Notes: generated by a model from the sequence alone, not told the origin. A stretch of DNA of 64,000 nucleotides from Adiantum capillus-veneris (GCA_014529385.2 CM043944.1:53061268-53125267); one strand, 5' to 3'; shown: positions 1-10,927, numbered from the stretch's first letter. Translations and numbers: made by a program.

Positions 1-2308
1 CTTTGATTTCAGCCCTATAACCAACAAAAATACATTTGATAGCCTTATCATCCAATTTTCTGCGCTGTGTTTGTGGCACCAAAGCATATGCCAAACAAAC
101 AAAAACACGCATGTGCTCAATCGAAGGCTTTCTATCATGCCATGCTTCATATGGAGTAATAGACTGCAAAGCTTTCGTAGGACACCTGTTAAGTACATAA
201 GTGGCACACATGATGGCCTCAAGCCAAAAAGAATGTGGCAAAGCTTGACTTTTGACCATACATCGTGCCATTTCCGTAAGTGACCTGTTTTTCCTCTCAG
301 CAACACCATTTTGCTGAGATGTATAAGGCACTGTAGATTGGTGTTTTATCCCACAACTAGCAAGAAATGCATTAAATTCATGAGACATATACTCCCCCCC
401 TCTATCGGAACCGAGGGTGCCCATAGTACATTTCGAGACATTTTCAGCCATAGCCAGAGATTGTTTGAAGCACATAAAAACTTTGGACTTTGCTTTAAGA
501 GGAAATACCCATGCATGCCTAGAGTAATCAATGAAAATCACGAAGTAAAGGTAATTGCCCAAGGACGGAGTTTGCATGGGTCCACAAACATCACTATGCA
601 CAAGCTGCAACCTGCATGTGGCCCGAACTGAACTATTCTTTGAAAACTTAGAACGCTGCATCTTACCCAAAATACAGCCTTCACAAACATGTTTGACAGG
701 TGCTTCAAGAGGCGGCAACGAAGCAACCATATCAGATTTTTGTAAATGCAGCAAACTGGCAAAATTCAGATGAACAAAATGTGCATGCCAAGGTTTTGCA
801 TCTAAAATAGCCCTTGAATCTGCAGCATTTGCAAAATTTTGTCCACACTTGTCATACAAAGTGAGCTTATACAGCCCACGGCACAAAAGGCCAGATGCAA
901 CAATTTCATCACCAAAATTGAGATCATGAACTGTACATCTGTCATCCAAAAATTTGACTACAAGTCCAAGTCTAGCAAGTGCGGATATAGACAAGAGATT
1001 CTTCTTGATCCCAGGTACATAAAGTGCATCAACAAGTGTGAAAGAACTTCCATTTGCAGCAGTAAGCACAATCTTTCCAACTCCTTGAACTGGATAAGAG
1101 GCATTGTTGGCACAAGTGACAGAATTCCCATGAGGGACAGACTTGAGAGAGGTAAACAATTCACGATGTGAGGTAATGTGCTTTGTAGGACCGCTGTCGA
1201 AATACCACACATGTAAATCTGCAGCAACAACTGACAAGCATGCATCATGGACATCAGGATTGTAAGTGTACTCTGTGCTAAAAGCCCATTCTACATCAAC
1301 ATCAACACTACAGTCTCCTTTCACAGAAGACTCAACAATGGCTGCATTTGTAGTGGAACCAGCATTTGGAGTGGAACCACCCTCTTTCTTCTTAGCCTAT
1401 TTGGCCTTCAACTTAGGACACGACTTGATCAAGTGATCATTAGCTTTACAATAATGGCAACGCATCTTCTTTTTGCCCTTATCACCAGAATTTCCAGACG
1501 AATTGCTGCCAGCAGAAGCATTAGGAACTGAATTTTTTCCACTCGCAGCAGAACCATAAGAAGTGGCTGCATTACTGTTACCACCCTTTCTTTGAGAAGC
1601 AATAAAAGCTTGTTCAACTGCACGCTTTCTAGTCCTGTTTTTTCTAGAAAGTGACTCTTGCAATAGCAATGTGCATAATGCATCAAACTTGACAACTTCA
1701 GGATTTCCTTGGGTCATCAGTCTCCAAGTACTAGCAAAAGTTTGGTAGGAATTTGGTAAGGCATCAAGAACAGTCTACAAAAGGGAACTGTCTGAAATGA
1801 CTTCACCTACAGAAATAAGTTGCTCATTGATATCCTTGACACTAGCAAGGAAAGTGTCCATATCATCTTCCTCATGCATAATCTTCGGCTCCAGCTCTTT
1901 ATGCAGCAAAGCAATTTTAGCCTCATTGCAGCTTGCATAAAGACCTGCTAGAATATCCCAAGCCTGTTTTGCAGATTTTGCTGAACGGATGTGAGGAACA
2001 ATGGTGCGCTTCAAAGACAATGCAGTCAATGCATGAGCCTGTGCATCCTTTACATCCCAACGAGCTTGTTCTGCCGTAGGAAAAACAACTCTAACAGCAG
2101 CAATCCTTGTAGCAAGACCTGCAACATCCTCAACATCGCCTACATCCTCACAACCAGGACGTACATCAATGCCCTGCACAATGTTCCAAATGCCCTTTGA
2201 CACAAGAACATGTTGCATCATATAAGCCCACATAGGGTAATTGTCCCCATCCAACCTGTCCTCAGCAACAAACATCTTGAACACATTTGTGTTGTTGTTG
2301 TCAGCCAT
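1..2308 (-). pseudogene. copia A gag-pol (gag, protease, integrase; two nonsense codons)
   Basis: The gag start is taken as the ATG at 2308 (MADNNNTNVFKMF), because a longer in-frame start at 2371 adds unrelated residues. Order: gag of the UBN2 type, CCHC zinc knuckle CHYCKANDHLIKSC near 1420-1460, aspartic protease WYFDSGPTKH at about 1178-1207, GAG-pre-integrase with CEGCILGK near 610-690, then the integrase core with LVHSDVCGP, SDRGGEY and QQNGVAERKNR (the D, D and E positions). Gag and pol share one frame and would be made as a polyprotein. Two in-frame TAG codons break it: one just below 1775, where family members usually have Gln, and one near 1395 after the zinc knuckle. No frameshift was seen in the rows I translated. 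The frame is still open at base 1. Confidence 0.88.
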
Positions 2309-2656
2309 GGTAAATGTTGCACCTGATGTAAAAACTGCCCGAAAGTAGGAGAAATGGAGCGGGAACAACACGTGCTATATAGCACAAAGCGTAGAAGACT
2401 GTAAGGCACTTGTTATGTAGAAAACAGCACTCACAAAAATTCTGCACAAAATGACGAAATGGCATGTTCAGTACTGCATGTAGTGGAAACGGAGGCTAAA
2501 ATGAGCCCGAATCAAAAATCTGAGCAGACACAGCTCTTCGAGCTACCCCGAAGTATTTGTAGACCTACGAACGCTTGCCAAAGCTCACTGAAATTGGAGA
2601 AAGTGAGCAGGCGTGTGCTGGAGTAGCTGGCGACTAAGCCCGGGAGGACGTAACCT

Positions 2657-2669
2657 GCTCTGATACTAT
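2657..2669 (-). other. primer-binding site of copia A
   Basis: On the minus strand the LTR end is followed by TAGTATCAGAGCA, one mismatch from the plant initiator-Met tRNA primer site TGGTATCAGAGC. It lies between the 5' LTR and gag, as expected for copia. Confidence 0.8.
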
Positions 2670-2670
2670 T

Positions 2671-2933
2671 TGTTGGAATTAGGGTTGTAGAGAGACTCAC
2701 ACAGCTTGGAGAAGACGAAGGAAGCTCAAGGCACACAATAGAGAGTATATTACTTAGTGTGCAATGGAAAGATAGATAGCACTAGAGTGATGGGGGTATA
2801 TACAATGCTCGGGGGAAAAAACCTCCTAAAGAGGGAAAAAATGCCCCGGCGTTCCTAGTGTGTTGACACACATCACTAGCACATGTATATGGTAACAAGA
2901 ATTACTTACAACCATCACAAGGCGGTCCCAACA
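2671..2933 (-). repeat. 5' LTR of copia A (263 bp)
   Basis: On the plus strand it starts TGTTGG and ends CCAACA, a perfect 6-bp terminal inverted repeat with TG...CA ends. The primer site adjoins it on the left and B' gag sequence resumes directly on the right, which fixes both borders. A TATATA motif near 2800 could be the promoter on the minus strand. Confidence 0.88.
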
Positions 2934-3393
2934 ACCGGTAGAGACGATAGTATAAGGAGAGCTTGCACTTCATCATCAAAATTTATTTCAACCGATCGAG
3001 TTGACTTATGTTGGTGTTAAAGTCATTTAGGTGTTCTACAACTGAACCATTCTCTTCTATCTTTAGATTGAACAAGCGCTTCATTAGAAATACCTAATTG
3101 GATGCCGATGGTTGCTTGTAGAAGTCGTCAAGTGACTTCATCAAGTCCTTCGTGGTCTTCATCTGCAAAACGTTGAAGGCCACCGTTGACGCCAAGCTTA
3201 ACCGGATTGTTCCCAGTGCCTTTCAATCAAGGACAATCCATGCTTCATTTGCCATCATCGCGGGCTTCTTTGCAAGACCGCCTAGTGGCAAATAGAGGTT
3301 CTTCTGGTAGAGATAGTCTTCAATCTGCATCTCCCAATCTTGGTAATTTTTGTCATTGAACTTCTCAATCTTGAGCTTCCCTTCCTCCGCCAT
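2934..3393 (-). pseudogene. copia B' gag fragment (broken)
   Basis: The ATG at 3391-3393 begins MAEEGKLKIEKFN, matching the gag N-terminus of the copy at 55.4 kb almost residue for residue. In-frame stops (a TGA where family members have CGA, a TAG after PSASN) and a frameshift near the ISQL motif destroy it. The frame ends at the LTR of element A. This copy matters as reference: it keeps the ATG that the younger copy B has lost. Confidence 0.85.
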
Positions 3394-3450
3394 TACTCCC
3401 ACTCAATTCAAGGAATCCTTTCCTTGAGATAATTTAGTACGAGCAAACCT

Positions 3451-3462
3451 TGCTCTGATACA
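3451..3462 (-). other. primer-binding site of copia B'
   Basis: Minus-strand TGTATCAGAGCA directly inside the LTR, one base off the initiator-Met primer site. The intact equivalent TGGTATCAGAGC is at 55355-55366. Confidence 0.75.
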
Positions 3463-3465
3463 AGC

Positions 3466-4174
3466 TGTTAGGAAATATGTCATAGCTAAGTAGATAATTG
3501 AGTAGATTACTTAATGGAGAGAGATAATTTTCACACACAAGAGATTATAGATTAGAGAGAGAGAGAGAGAGTAAACAAAATATACGTGGTTCACCCAATG
3601 TGGGCTACATCCACGGGAAAGCATCCACTTAATGGCTTTAGTACTTCAAACAAGAAGTAGGTTACAAAGGGATTATAACCTTGAGCTCCCGCCTTGCTTC
3701 ACTCTCACCACCTCGCACCCACTTTGTTGCATCAACTTCACACTGTGAAATGTGTGTAAAAATGGCCTTCTTTTATAGACCAAAAGGGTTGCCCTCTCTC
3801 ATGAGAGGCAGCCATGTGTAGACGCCCTTGTGTAGATAAGTCCAAATTGGACCCTCCAATCCGCCCATGTGGCCGCCCTTGAGAAGACAAATTCGCTTTT
3901 GAATTCGGCCATCGGCCACCACTGGCCATTGACTTTCGACCACCGGCCACCGGCCAACCAACCAACCGACCGATCGTTTTTCGACCACTTTTCGGCCGCC
4001 ATCCGACCATAATATTCCGGCGACATGAACATTTTGGTTTTCGGCAAGTGATTATGGTTTGTGGCGAGTGATTTTTCTTTAGGCACGATGGATTCTCCTC
4101 ACAATGGGGGCCTTACAAATGTGCGTTTTTACCACAAAAAATTACAAGGGTTAAATCAGGCTTCATACTTAACA
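3466..4174 (-). repeat. 5' LTR of copia B' (709 bp)
   Basis: On the plus strand it runs from TGTTAGG to CTTAACA. It is homologous to the LTRs at 54610-55352 and 59280-60054, including the GGCCGG-rich block, the TATA box (on the minus strand near 3770) and a short (GA)n at about 3555-3570 equivalent to the (CT)n of the plus-strand LTRs. It is older and lacks the microsatellite expansion seen at 59904. Confidence 0.87.
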
Positions 4175-4308
4175 TCCTCATAGTCCACGACACCAGTGAT
4201 GTGATATTTTGAGCCATTTATGGGTAATTTTTTACCATTTTATGACCTTTTTTTGGCCATTTTTAGCCCAAAGATGCCCTTTTTAGCCCGTAAAATGCCC
4301 AACAAGCT

Positions 4309-4317
4309 ATAAAAAAT
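4309..4317 (+). promoter_or_regulatory. TATA box of LTR C
   Basis: TATAAAAAA in an AT-rich U3 context, upstream of the microsatellite. The homologous position in the 48.9-kb fragment has lost the motif. Confidence 0.5.
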
Positions 4318-4557
4318 CCTTGAAATTATGAAAAAATCCATTGGCTTAAATTTTTTCTTGAACCTCATTTTAAATTTGGGCAATTCTTGATGCATCTTTT
4401 ACACCTGCACATGAAACCTGCTATTTTTGGCCGAGATCGCCCGCATTGAACTTTCTAGGCAAAGCGAGCGTGCCATTTCAAAACACTTGACATTTCTCAT
4501 TCTCTCATTTGTGCAATGCAAGAAGAGAGCTCTTGCTCCATATCCTTTGTGTACTAG

Positions 4558-4581
4558 TGTGTGTGTGTGTGTGTGTGCGTG

Positions 4582-4640
<59 letters not shown>
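4558..4640 (+). repeat. (GT)n-(GA)n microsatellite inside LTR C
   Basis: About 10 GT units followed by about 28 GA units. The related LTR at 25.7 kb has almost no GT and a 49-bp GA tract, so length and composition vary between copies. Confidence 0.95.
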
Positions 4641-4643
<3 letters not shown>

Positions 4644-4876
4644 AGAATTGCGGCGGCAGGACGGCGGCGAGGCGGTTGAGTGTGGCATAGTGGTGGCTCC
4701 CTCTTCTTCGTGGTGAGGAATTCTCCACGACAGCAAGCGTAGAGCGGTGGGTGACACACCATTGTCATCTTGAGCTTGCTAGTTTAGGCTAGTTGCGTGC
4801 TTGGAGCCATCTGTGGCTTGCACACATTGTTAGGAAAGTCCCTTGCTTGGACACGTGCGGCAAAAGCCCACATTTC

Positions 4877-4895
4877 TGGCGTCGCTGTCGGGGAA
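4877..4895 (+). other. primer-binding site of gypsy C
   Basis: TGGCGTCGCTGTCGGGGAA resembles the TGGCGCCGTTGCCGGGGA primer site common in Athila/Tat-type plant gypsy elements. It lies 4 bases after the LTR end. Confidence 0.75.
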
Positions 4896-5728
4896 TCACC
4901 CCGCACTAAGCTCAAGAGGCACTCTGTGCTTCTTATGTGAGTGTTTGTGTTAGGAAGGAAGAGGAAGAAGAAAAAGTTATTTTCTGCAAGTTTTTATTTT
5001 TTTTCATAATCTTTGTTTTCTACCAATGTCTGCTTGCACATAATATTTTGCATAGTTAGTAGTTAGTGTGTTAGGAGTGAATGAGTAAGCAGTTAGTAGA
5101 GTAGGTAGCTTCACTGTCAGATAATAGTTAGCAGAGTAGTTAAGCTTAGTTAGCTGTAGAGGAGATAAGGTTAGGTTAGTTAGGAGAGTAGGTAAAGGTG
5201 TAGTGTGTGTGTGGCCCAAAAAGGCCACAGAAACTGCACGTGCGGAGATCGCCCAAAAAAGAAAACCACCAAAAATATTTAAGCGTGAGGCGTGAGTGTG
5301 TTCTACAAAAATTTAGGATCCAAGCCCAAGCCCATGCCTCAGTCCTCAGTCTTATGATGTATACTAGACTCACTCTTATATATATACCCTACCCCCAGAA
5401 GAAGGCATGAGGGAATGTGGGAAAAGTTCCTCAAGTACTCCCCCATCCCCTTCACACTCACCCTTTGGACTTACTAATTCTAGTCCTCTCCCCGACTAGG
5501 AAAAGACTAGTTTTAGGATTCCGAGGGCTGTACATAACCGAATCGGGGCTGTAAAGCACGACACGTCCCTCTAGCCAAGACGCTCATTTTGAGCTATCGC
5601 ATGTCATATTCTGTGGCTCGGTTAAAAAAAGGGGACCAAAAGTACATAAATTGGATTGTAAACACCTAAAAAACTAGGTGAGCGGCCTTCACGGGCACTC
5701 ACCAACACCTCTAGAGTGTCGAGGTCAC
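4896..5728 (+). other. gypsy C leader, no convincing gene
   Basis: An untranslated leader between primer site and first ORF. It contains an AG/TTAG-rich stretch at 5040-5200 with many repeats of GTTAG(C/T)AGAGTAG type and a short (TA)n at about 5376-5388. Frames here are short and show no known domain. Confidence 0.6.
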
Positions 5729-6457
5729 ATGCACCTACACTCTGGCTGTGTTCCAGAGGACAAGCACATCAAGAGTGTCTCCGTTTATACGGGCACTCAT
5801 TATTCCTCTACCTTAGGCTCTAGCCCCTCAACAGGAACCCAAGGTAGTACCACTCAGGACCCGCATGTTGTGTCCAGTGACTCTTCCTCAGACTATGATG
5901 TCATGGAGGGTTACCCAATGCCTAATCCAGATAGCTCAAGACAAGACATGCATGCCATGGGCCCACGGTCCGGACTGAGCGTGCTTAGCCGCTTGAAGGA
6001 AACCTTTAGTAGAGCCACTCACTCCGAACATGGAGCTAACGATGTAAATGAGGGGGGTGGGGAAGTAAATTCTCCATTCATGACCAACGTAGACCCTATG
6101 CCCTTAGAGAATGTGCATGTGAACACTCCATTCACTACACTCCCTAACTCTTCAAAGCTATTCCCCTCCGAGGTTATATTATCTAATGGTAGAAGCGTTG
6201 CTGCAGTACAAGAAGTTGAGTGGTATATCATTGCGGCTAGGGAAAAGGAAGTCAAGAGTTTACACAAGGTCGAGCAACGAAAAGAGTTAAAAGAAAAAGA
6301 CCCTACGTCAATATCATTGCTAGGAGAGCAATCAAGTGCTCCTAAATTAGCGACCACTAAGGGTCAATCCATAGAGAGACACATTGCATCTACTCCAAAG
6401 GACACCTCTAGCAGCTCAATCCTAGATGGAGCGTTCCTAAATGAGAACTGGGAGTAA
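5729..6457 (+). pseudogene. gypsy C pre-gag ORF, function unknown
   Basis: An open frame of about 243 codons from the ATG at 5729 (MHLHSGCVPEDK). Upstream in-frame codons begin only with GTG after a stop, so ATG is preferred. The product is hydrophilic and Ser/Thr-rich, with a basic and acidic helix-prone region (EREKEVKSLHKVEQRKELKE type) near its end. There is no zinc knuckle and no family I recognise. It precedes gag in the same orientation, as extra 5' ORFs do in some large Tat-clade elements. It could equally be the N-terminal part of a once longer gag cut off by the stop at 6455. Confidence 0.5.
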
Positions 6458-6508
6458 TAACTACAAACGAAAACTCTAACCGACCTATGCACAGGCCACA
6501 CCTATCAT

Positions 6509-8569
6509 GTGGGTTGGCTAGATGTTCTACAATCCACAATGGGTGCTACTAATGTAGAGGATCAACAACAAAGAGTTTGTGAGGTCATCCATAGGGTTAT
6601 TGAGCTAGAGAGGCAGAAAAAGGGGATCCACATGCCTTCAACGAGTCTCATGAGATCTTGGATACAGGGAAGGCTAAACAACCAACCTTATCACAAATGG
6701 AGACTCCCTTGAAAAGTTCGATGGATCCTCCATATATTGTTTCGCCAGGGGTCTCAATGCAATCTGAGCCCACGAGTGATAGCTTTACCTTTCCAAGTCT
6801 AGCTCATCTTTCCCTTGATGATACCATGGCTACGATGCCTACCCCAATAATGAGCATGCCAAGAAACATGCCATGAACCTTATTTGTTAGTAAAGCACCA
6901 CTACATGGTAGCTCAATGCCTCCAACAGTACCTACAAGTGTGTACCAATCGTATACACCTATGGGTCCTCGTACTCATGTAGTTCCTACCCCTCCCATTG
7001 TTTCAACCACCTAAGCTCCACAACCACAACACCCAAGCTCTTATTTCCATGGGACCATACTGGCTAGCATTAGCATGTCACATCGGATGTCGGCTATGGC
7101 AAGGGCCACACATATGAACTTTGGGCCACCACATGGCACAACACCGTACTAAACTTGGAACCCAAGGGGTTCCTATGCGCCAAGCCCAATGCCAATACCT
7201 ACTCCACGTGTAGTCTCTGGAGCATCTTCACCCACGGTGCCTGCTCACTTAGGTGACTTGACAACATTTGCTCAAGCTATCGATCGATCTATTGCTGAGA
7301 ATATGTGTAACACGCCTTATAGAGAACCTAGAAGTAAGGCAATACAAATAGCCAATCTCACACAAAAAATTAGTGGAGACGGGGATGTGAGATAGCATGT
7401 CGAAGTGTTTGAACAAATATACAATTCTCTAGGAGAACACAATGACCTGCATAAAAGTAATGCTTTAAGCCTAACCTTAAGTGGGAAGGTTGGGGATTGG
7501 TATAGAACCCTAAGGATGGAAGAAAAAACAATTTACCCTACTCTTAGGATATTGTTCTTGAAAGAATACATACGAGAGGGAGTGCTTTGGGGTGTAGCCT
7601 CTGAAAGCCCAATGAGAGGAAGGAGAGTCAATGAGAGACTTTATTAGTTGCTTGAAGCATTTGAATTCTCGCTGTAACCCAAATGAGCGCTTCAAAAATA
7701 ATCAATTGCTTGATAGATTCATTAGGGGATTACGACATGAGGATATCTACAATGGCCTAGTCATTAGAGGTATCACCACTTGGGAAGCAATCACCACCAA
7801 TGCGATCCAATTGGAGAATAATTTAATGATTCAAGGAGAAAGAGTGTCTGTTGAGCCTAAATCTATTAGCTTGCAAGCATCGGGGCATCAACCAATGACC
7901 CTAAAGCCTATTGCTAAGGAGCAAGAGATATTTGAGATGACTTTAGCAGATCTCACCAAGGCCATTCAAGAGAGTCTTAGAGACAATCATGCTTCGCAAA
8001 ACAATCATATGTATCCAAGAAGGAAGCAACAATGGTGTTCAATATGCTATGATTTGCATAGTACCAGTGAATGCCCTACTTTTAGAGTAAAATTCAATGG
8101 GAATTTCAATGCATGTGGGAGGTATGGTCATCAAGCTAAAGATTGTATAGTATTTAAGCGTGCAATGGCCAATAGACCAACCTTAGCAAGGACAGACATA
8201 CCTGGAGTGCCTGCATTGATACCGGCCCCGCCTCTGAAACAAATGTCACAACCCATGGTCCCTAGGGCCCAAAATGTTGTTCAAACAACACCCTTACCAC
8301 CTCCATTTCTAGGACCGCAACTACCACATCGAAAAATCACTTCTGTGAGTCAAGTGGATTGTGATTCATCTATTGCTTGTTTGGAAGACTGTGAGGAAGA
8401 TATAGACCCTAATATTTCCTATGGGATGGACGCGCTTGAAGAAAGTCCACAATACTACATGGAAGACTATTGGGGACAAGTCAAACCTCTCTATCAAGTA
8501 GCTACTCTTGCTGCAAGAGGCCAAAATATCAATTACACTGCCAAGAGACCACCTCTTCAAATGCTATGA
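6509..8569 (+). pseudogene. gypsy C gag (broken)
   Basis: A decayed gag. A Pro/Met/Ser-rich N-terminal part (6509-7190) is followed by the Retrotrans_gag core: HVEVFEQIYNSLGEHNDL near 7400, GKVGDWYRTL near 7485, then after a frameshift near 7630 NPNERFKNNQLLDRFIRGLR (7680-7735). A zinc-binding motif CSICYDLHSTSEC lies near 8038 and a second, NACGRYGHQAKDC near 8108, has lost its first Cys. Stops near 6710, 7012, 7150 and 7394 and frameshifts near 6660 and 7630 show it is not functional. Gag would form the particle and bind element RNA. Confidence 0.8.
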
Positions 8570-8942
8570 GCGTGGAGGTCCACATCGGGTAGCCAAGTGT
8601 CCTATTAGGCTACAAAAGAATGCCACACTAATGCAAACCAATCAAGCAAGCACGTCTAAAATTCCGATACTCATGTGTAATCGACGTGGCATAGATCATC
8701 TAATTACCCAATGTTCGAATAATCCAAATGCGTCAAAGATCATGCCATTAAACTTTATTGATGTTACCGAGGAGCAATCAAAAAGTACGCATGTGGTACC
8801 ATTAAACGTACTCACACGATCGATGCTCCAAAAACAAATTATATTCTTAAAGAAAGAGACATGGCATCAATTGCCCAGTCTCGCAGAAGAAGAAGAAAAC
8901 ACGAAGGAAGAGATCGCAAAAAGTAGAGATGTCAGACCCTAG
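8508..8942 (+). pseudogene. gypsy C gag tail with two damaged zinc knuckles
   Basis: The frame overlaps the end of the preceding gag block by a shift. It carries CYERGGPHRVAKC near 8568 and CNRRGIDHLITQC near 8676. In both, the second Cys of a CX2CX4HX4C knuckle has become Arg, a single-base change. With the two knuckles just upstream this gives an array of four, unusual for gypsy gag. The end is acidic and Lys/Glu-rich. Confidence 0.65.
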
Positions 8943-9578
8943 TTCAAAGACCAACATAGGGACTAGTGACGACCTTGTATATATGAACAAAGCTGAAGAG
9001 GATTCTGATTCATGTGAAATCATGGAGACCAAAACAACCACTAAGATAGAAACCAACAAGGAAGATTGTCATGAGCCACAATGGTCAGGATCCAAGAAGA
9101 AGATAGGAACTTATCCAAACCCTACAGAGGATATCAAGCGAGTCAAGCAATTAAGGAGTTTGGTAGAAGATACCCAAAGGGATCTAGAACTAGCACCTAG
9201 ACAGATCTAGATTACAGACACAGTGTTCTCTATGTAACAACAACCTCACCAAGTCCATAGACCCTTAGCCATACCTAGTGTCATCCAAGAAGTAAGTGAC
9301 TTAAAGTCATGGGAAAGTGGGCGTACTCACTTCTTAATGGAAAGACTGTTTACAGAGGGACTACCTGACCCTATTGAAGAATGGAGTTCCCATCTTCCCC
9401 ACGTCAAGGGACTGGAGCCCAAAAGGTGCCGTTAAACATTGCCAAATTGATGGATTTCATGTCTTCAGAAGTTAGAACCACCATCATGTCCAAACTATAT
9501 AAAGACCTTGAGCTAGTCTTAGCTCTTTAAGCTTCCCTCAATGGAGAACTGAAGGTTGGGCTACCACAATTTTCATAG
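8929..9578 (+). other. gypsy C gag-protease linker
   Basis: Holds a 93-codon hydrophilic, acidic frame (8929-9210) and shorter frames to 9440. I recognise no domain. It lies between the gag zinc fingers and the protease in the same orientation, so it is most likely inter-domain polyprotein sequence broken by stops. Confidence 0.45.
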
Positions 9579-10315
9579 ATGGATACAGCGAGGGAGATGC
9601 CAATAGAGGAGGAACACCTAGATCCACAACCCAACCTAGATGAGAACCTTGTTGTAGAAATACCTGTTAACAAGTTGGGACAATACTTTGAGGGAGATGA
9701 ACCCAATGCAACCATACCAATCACTACCAAGGGATTGACTGTGAAGGGAATCCTTGATGGCTAGTGGCGTTGGGGTTAGCATTTGTGGCTAAAAATTGAT
9801 GGGAAACTATGGAAAGACCTCACCTTGGGACCACAACCATAGTAGTAAAGATGGCCAATGGGTTTATTGTGAAACCTATTGGGATGCTAGAAGATCTCAA
9901 GATCAAGGTCTTTGGACAAAAAGTAAGAATTACCTTCATTGTTATGGATTTCTCCAAGCACACTATGGCATCTGAGATGATCTTAGGACGTCCTTTCATG
10001 AGGGAAGCAAAGATGGTGCATGACTGGTCTAAAAACCATGTCTACTTGCAGTTCCAAGATTCTGTCATTCGAGTGGATCTGGTAACTGGTCGAGCACATC
10101 CTCTAGGAAACAAGTTTATAATTAATCATAGATCTGACACCAGAGTTCACTCGGCCCCATCGCAGTATTGTTACACATGTAAATCAGACACTGATTTTGG
10201 GGAAGATTCTCCTTATATGGATGTACTACCTGGGATGACTGAGTCGAACAATGTGGATTGGGTCCGCCTAGCAGCAACCATAGACACTTGGGGAAACAGG
10301 GGACGACCTGGGTAA
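9579..10315 (+). pseudogene. gypsy C aspartic protease (broken)
   Basis: The frame 9579-9764 ends with ITTKGLTVKGILDG, leading into the protease active-site region, but a stop and frameshift at 9762-9800 break the D-G/T-S-G motif. The frame 9809-10315 carries the rest: TTIVVKMANGFIVKPIG, FIVMDF and MILGRPFMREAKMVHDWSKN, the typical ILGRP...A motif of retroviral-type proteases. The protease would cleave the polyprotein. The active-site break makes it inactive. Confidence 0.75.
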
Positions 10316-10927
10316 CACCTGAGGGGGATAAAATGCCACCACTCGTACACTTAAATATGCTGGAAGCAATGCATATACTTTCTGATGACCTACAAGATGA
10401 AGGTACGATTGGCATTGGAACCAATAGCATCTCACAAGACTATAGCCCACACAATTTGGGGTGAGAATCATCAATTGAAATTGACTCATAGGATGAAGAA
10501 TCTGAGTTAAATCTTAGTGCAAATGTGGGGACAAACCATTCAAGGCCCAGTGGTACCCTAGATGACAATCTATCCAAGGGAACAAAAGACACAAGTAGCG
10601 ATTCATCTAGTGACTCTTCACTAGAGATCGGCCATAATAAAAAATTAGATAAGAAGAGTAAGAGATATAAGAGGGATGATATCGAGAAAATGTGCGTGCT
10701 AGAATAAATGAAAATAAATCTACCACAGAATGGCTTAATTATATAGGGGCATGTGATGCTCATCGAAAGTTCGTAGATAACTGGGGTGAATACCTTCAAA
10801 GAGTTATGTGGTGTAGTCCACAACCCATTGACATCGCACAAGTAGAGGCTACAGAGAAGCCAAATTTGAGCTGTACTGTAAGGAGACAATAAAATCAAGA
10901 GTTTGCTCAACAACAAAAGGAATCGAA
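10316..10927 (+). other. gypsy C protease-RT linker
   Basis: Short frames only, including a Ser/Asp-rich run (SSDSSSDSSLEIG near 10590-10630) and a basic stretch. There is no enzymatic motif. Position suggests the low-complexity linker before RT. Confidence 0.45.

Larger units (their letters stand above)
1..2933 (-). mobile_element. Ty1/copia element A, 5' part
   Basis: Minus-strand copia LTR retrotransposon entering from the left edge. Reading leftward from 2933 it has a 263-bp 5' LTR, an initiator-Met primer site, gag, protease, GAG-pre-integrase and integrase core; RT, RNase H and the 3' LTR lie outside the window. It interrupts the gag of element B' exactly at 2934, where B' reading resumes, so A is younger than B'. 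The 5 bases outside the LTR, ACCGG (2934-2938), should be repeated at the far end of A. The one continuous reading frame with only two stops points to a fairly recent insertion. Confidence 0.9.
2934..4174 (-). mobile_element. copia B' remnant (TNT1-94-like), cut by element A
   Basis: Minus-strand copy of the family represented by the element at 54610-60054. It keeps the 5' LTR, primer site and the first about 460 bp of gag; the rest is displaced left by the insertion of A. By eye it looks roughly nine-tenths identical to the plus-strand copy, but with several nonsense changes. No target duplication can be checked because the other end is outside the window. Confidence 0.88.
4197..4872 (+). 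repeat. 5' LTR of Ty3/gypsy C (676 bp)
   Basis: Runs from TGATGTG to AAGCCCACA and is followed after 4 bases by a gypsy primer site. A TATA box (TATAAAAAA, 4309-4317) lies in the first third. A (GT)n then (GA)n tract occupies 4558-4640. The U3 part recurs, diverged, at 48857-49175; the R-U5 part recurs at 25637-25988. The left border is inferred from where similarity to the 48.9-kb copy begins. Confidence 0.72.

Noticed and set aside
4427-4768. Frames with long Arg-Glu or Ser-Leu runs on both strands
   Set aside because: They are translations of the (GA)n tract in LTR C; the same holds at 25.6, 38.2-38.6, 52.4, 60.3 and 63.1-63.8 kb.
7405-7695. Minus-strand frames opposite gag C and other antisense frames
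   Set aside because: Shadow frames of recognised coding sequence with no domain of their own.
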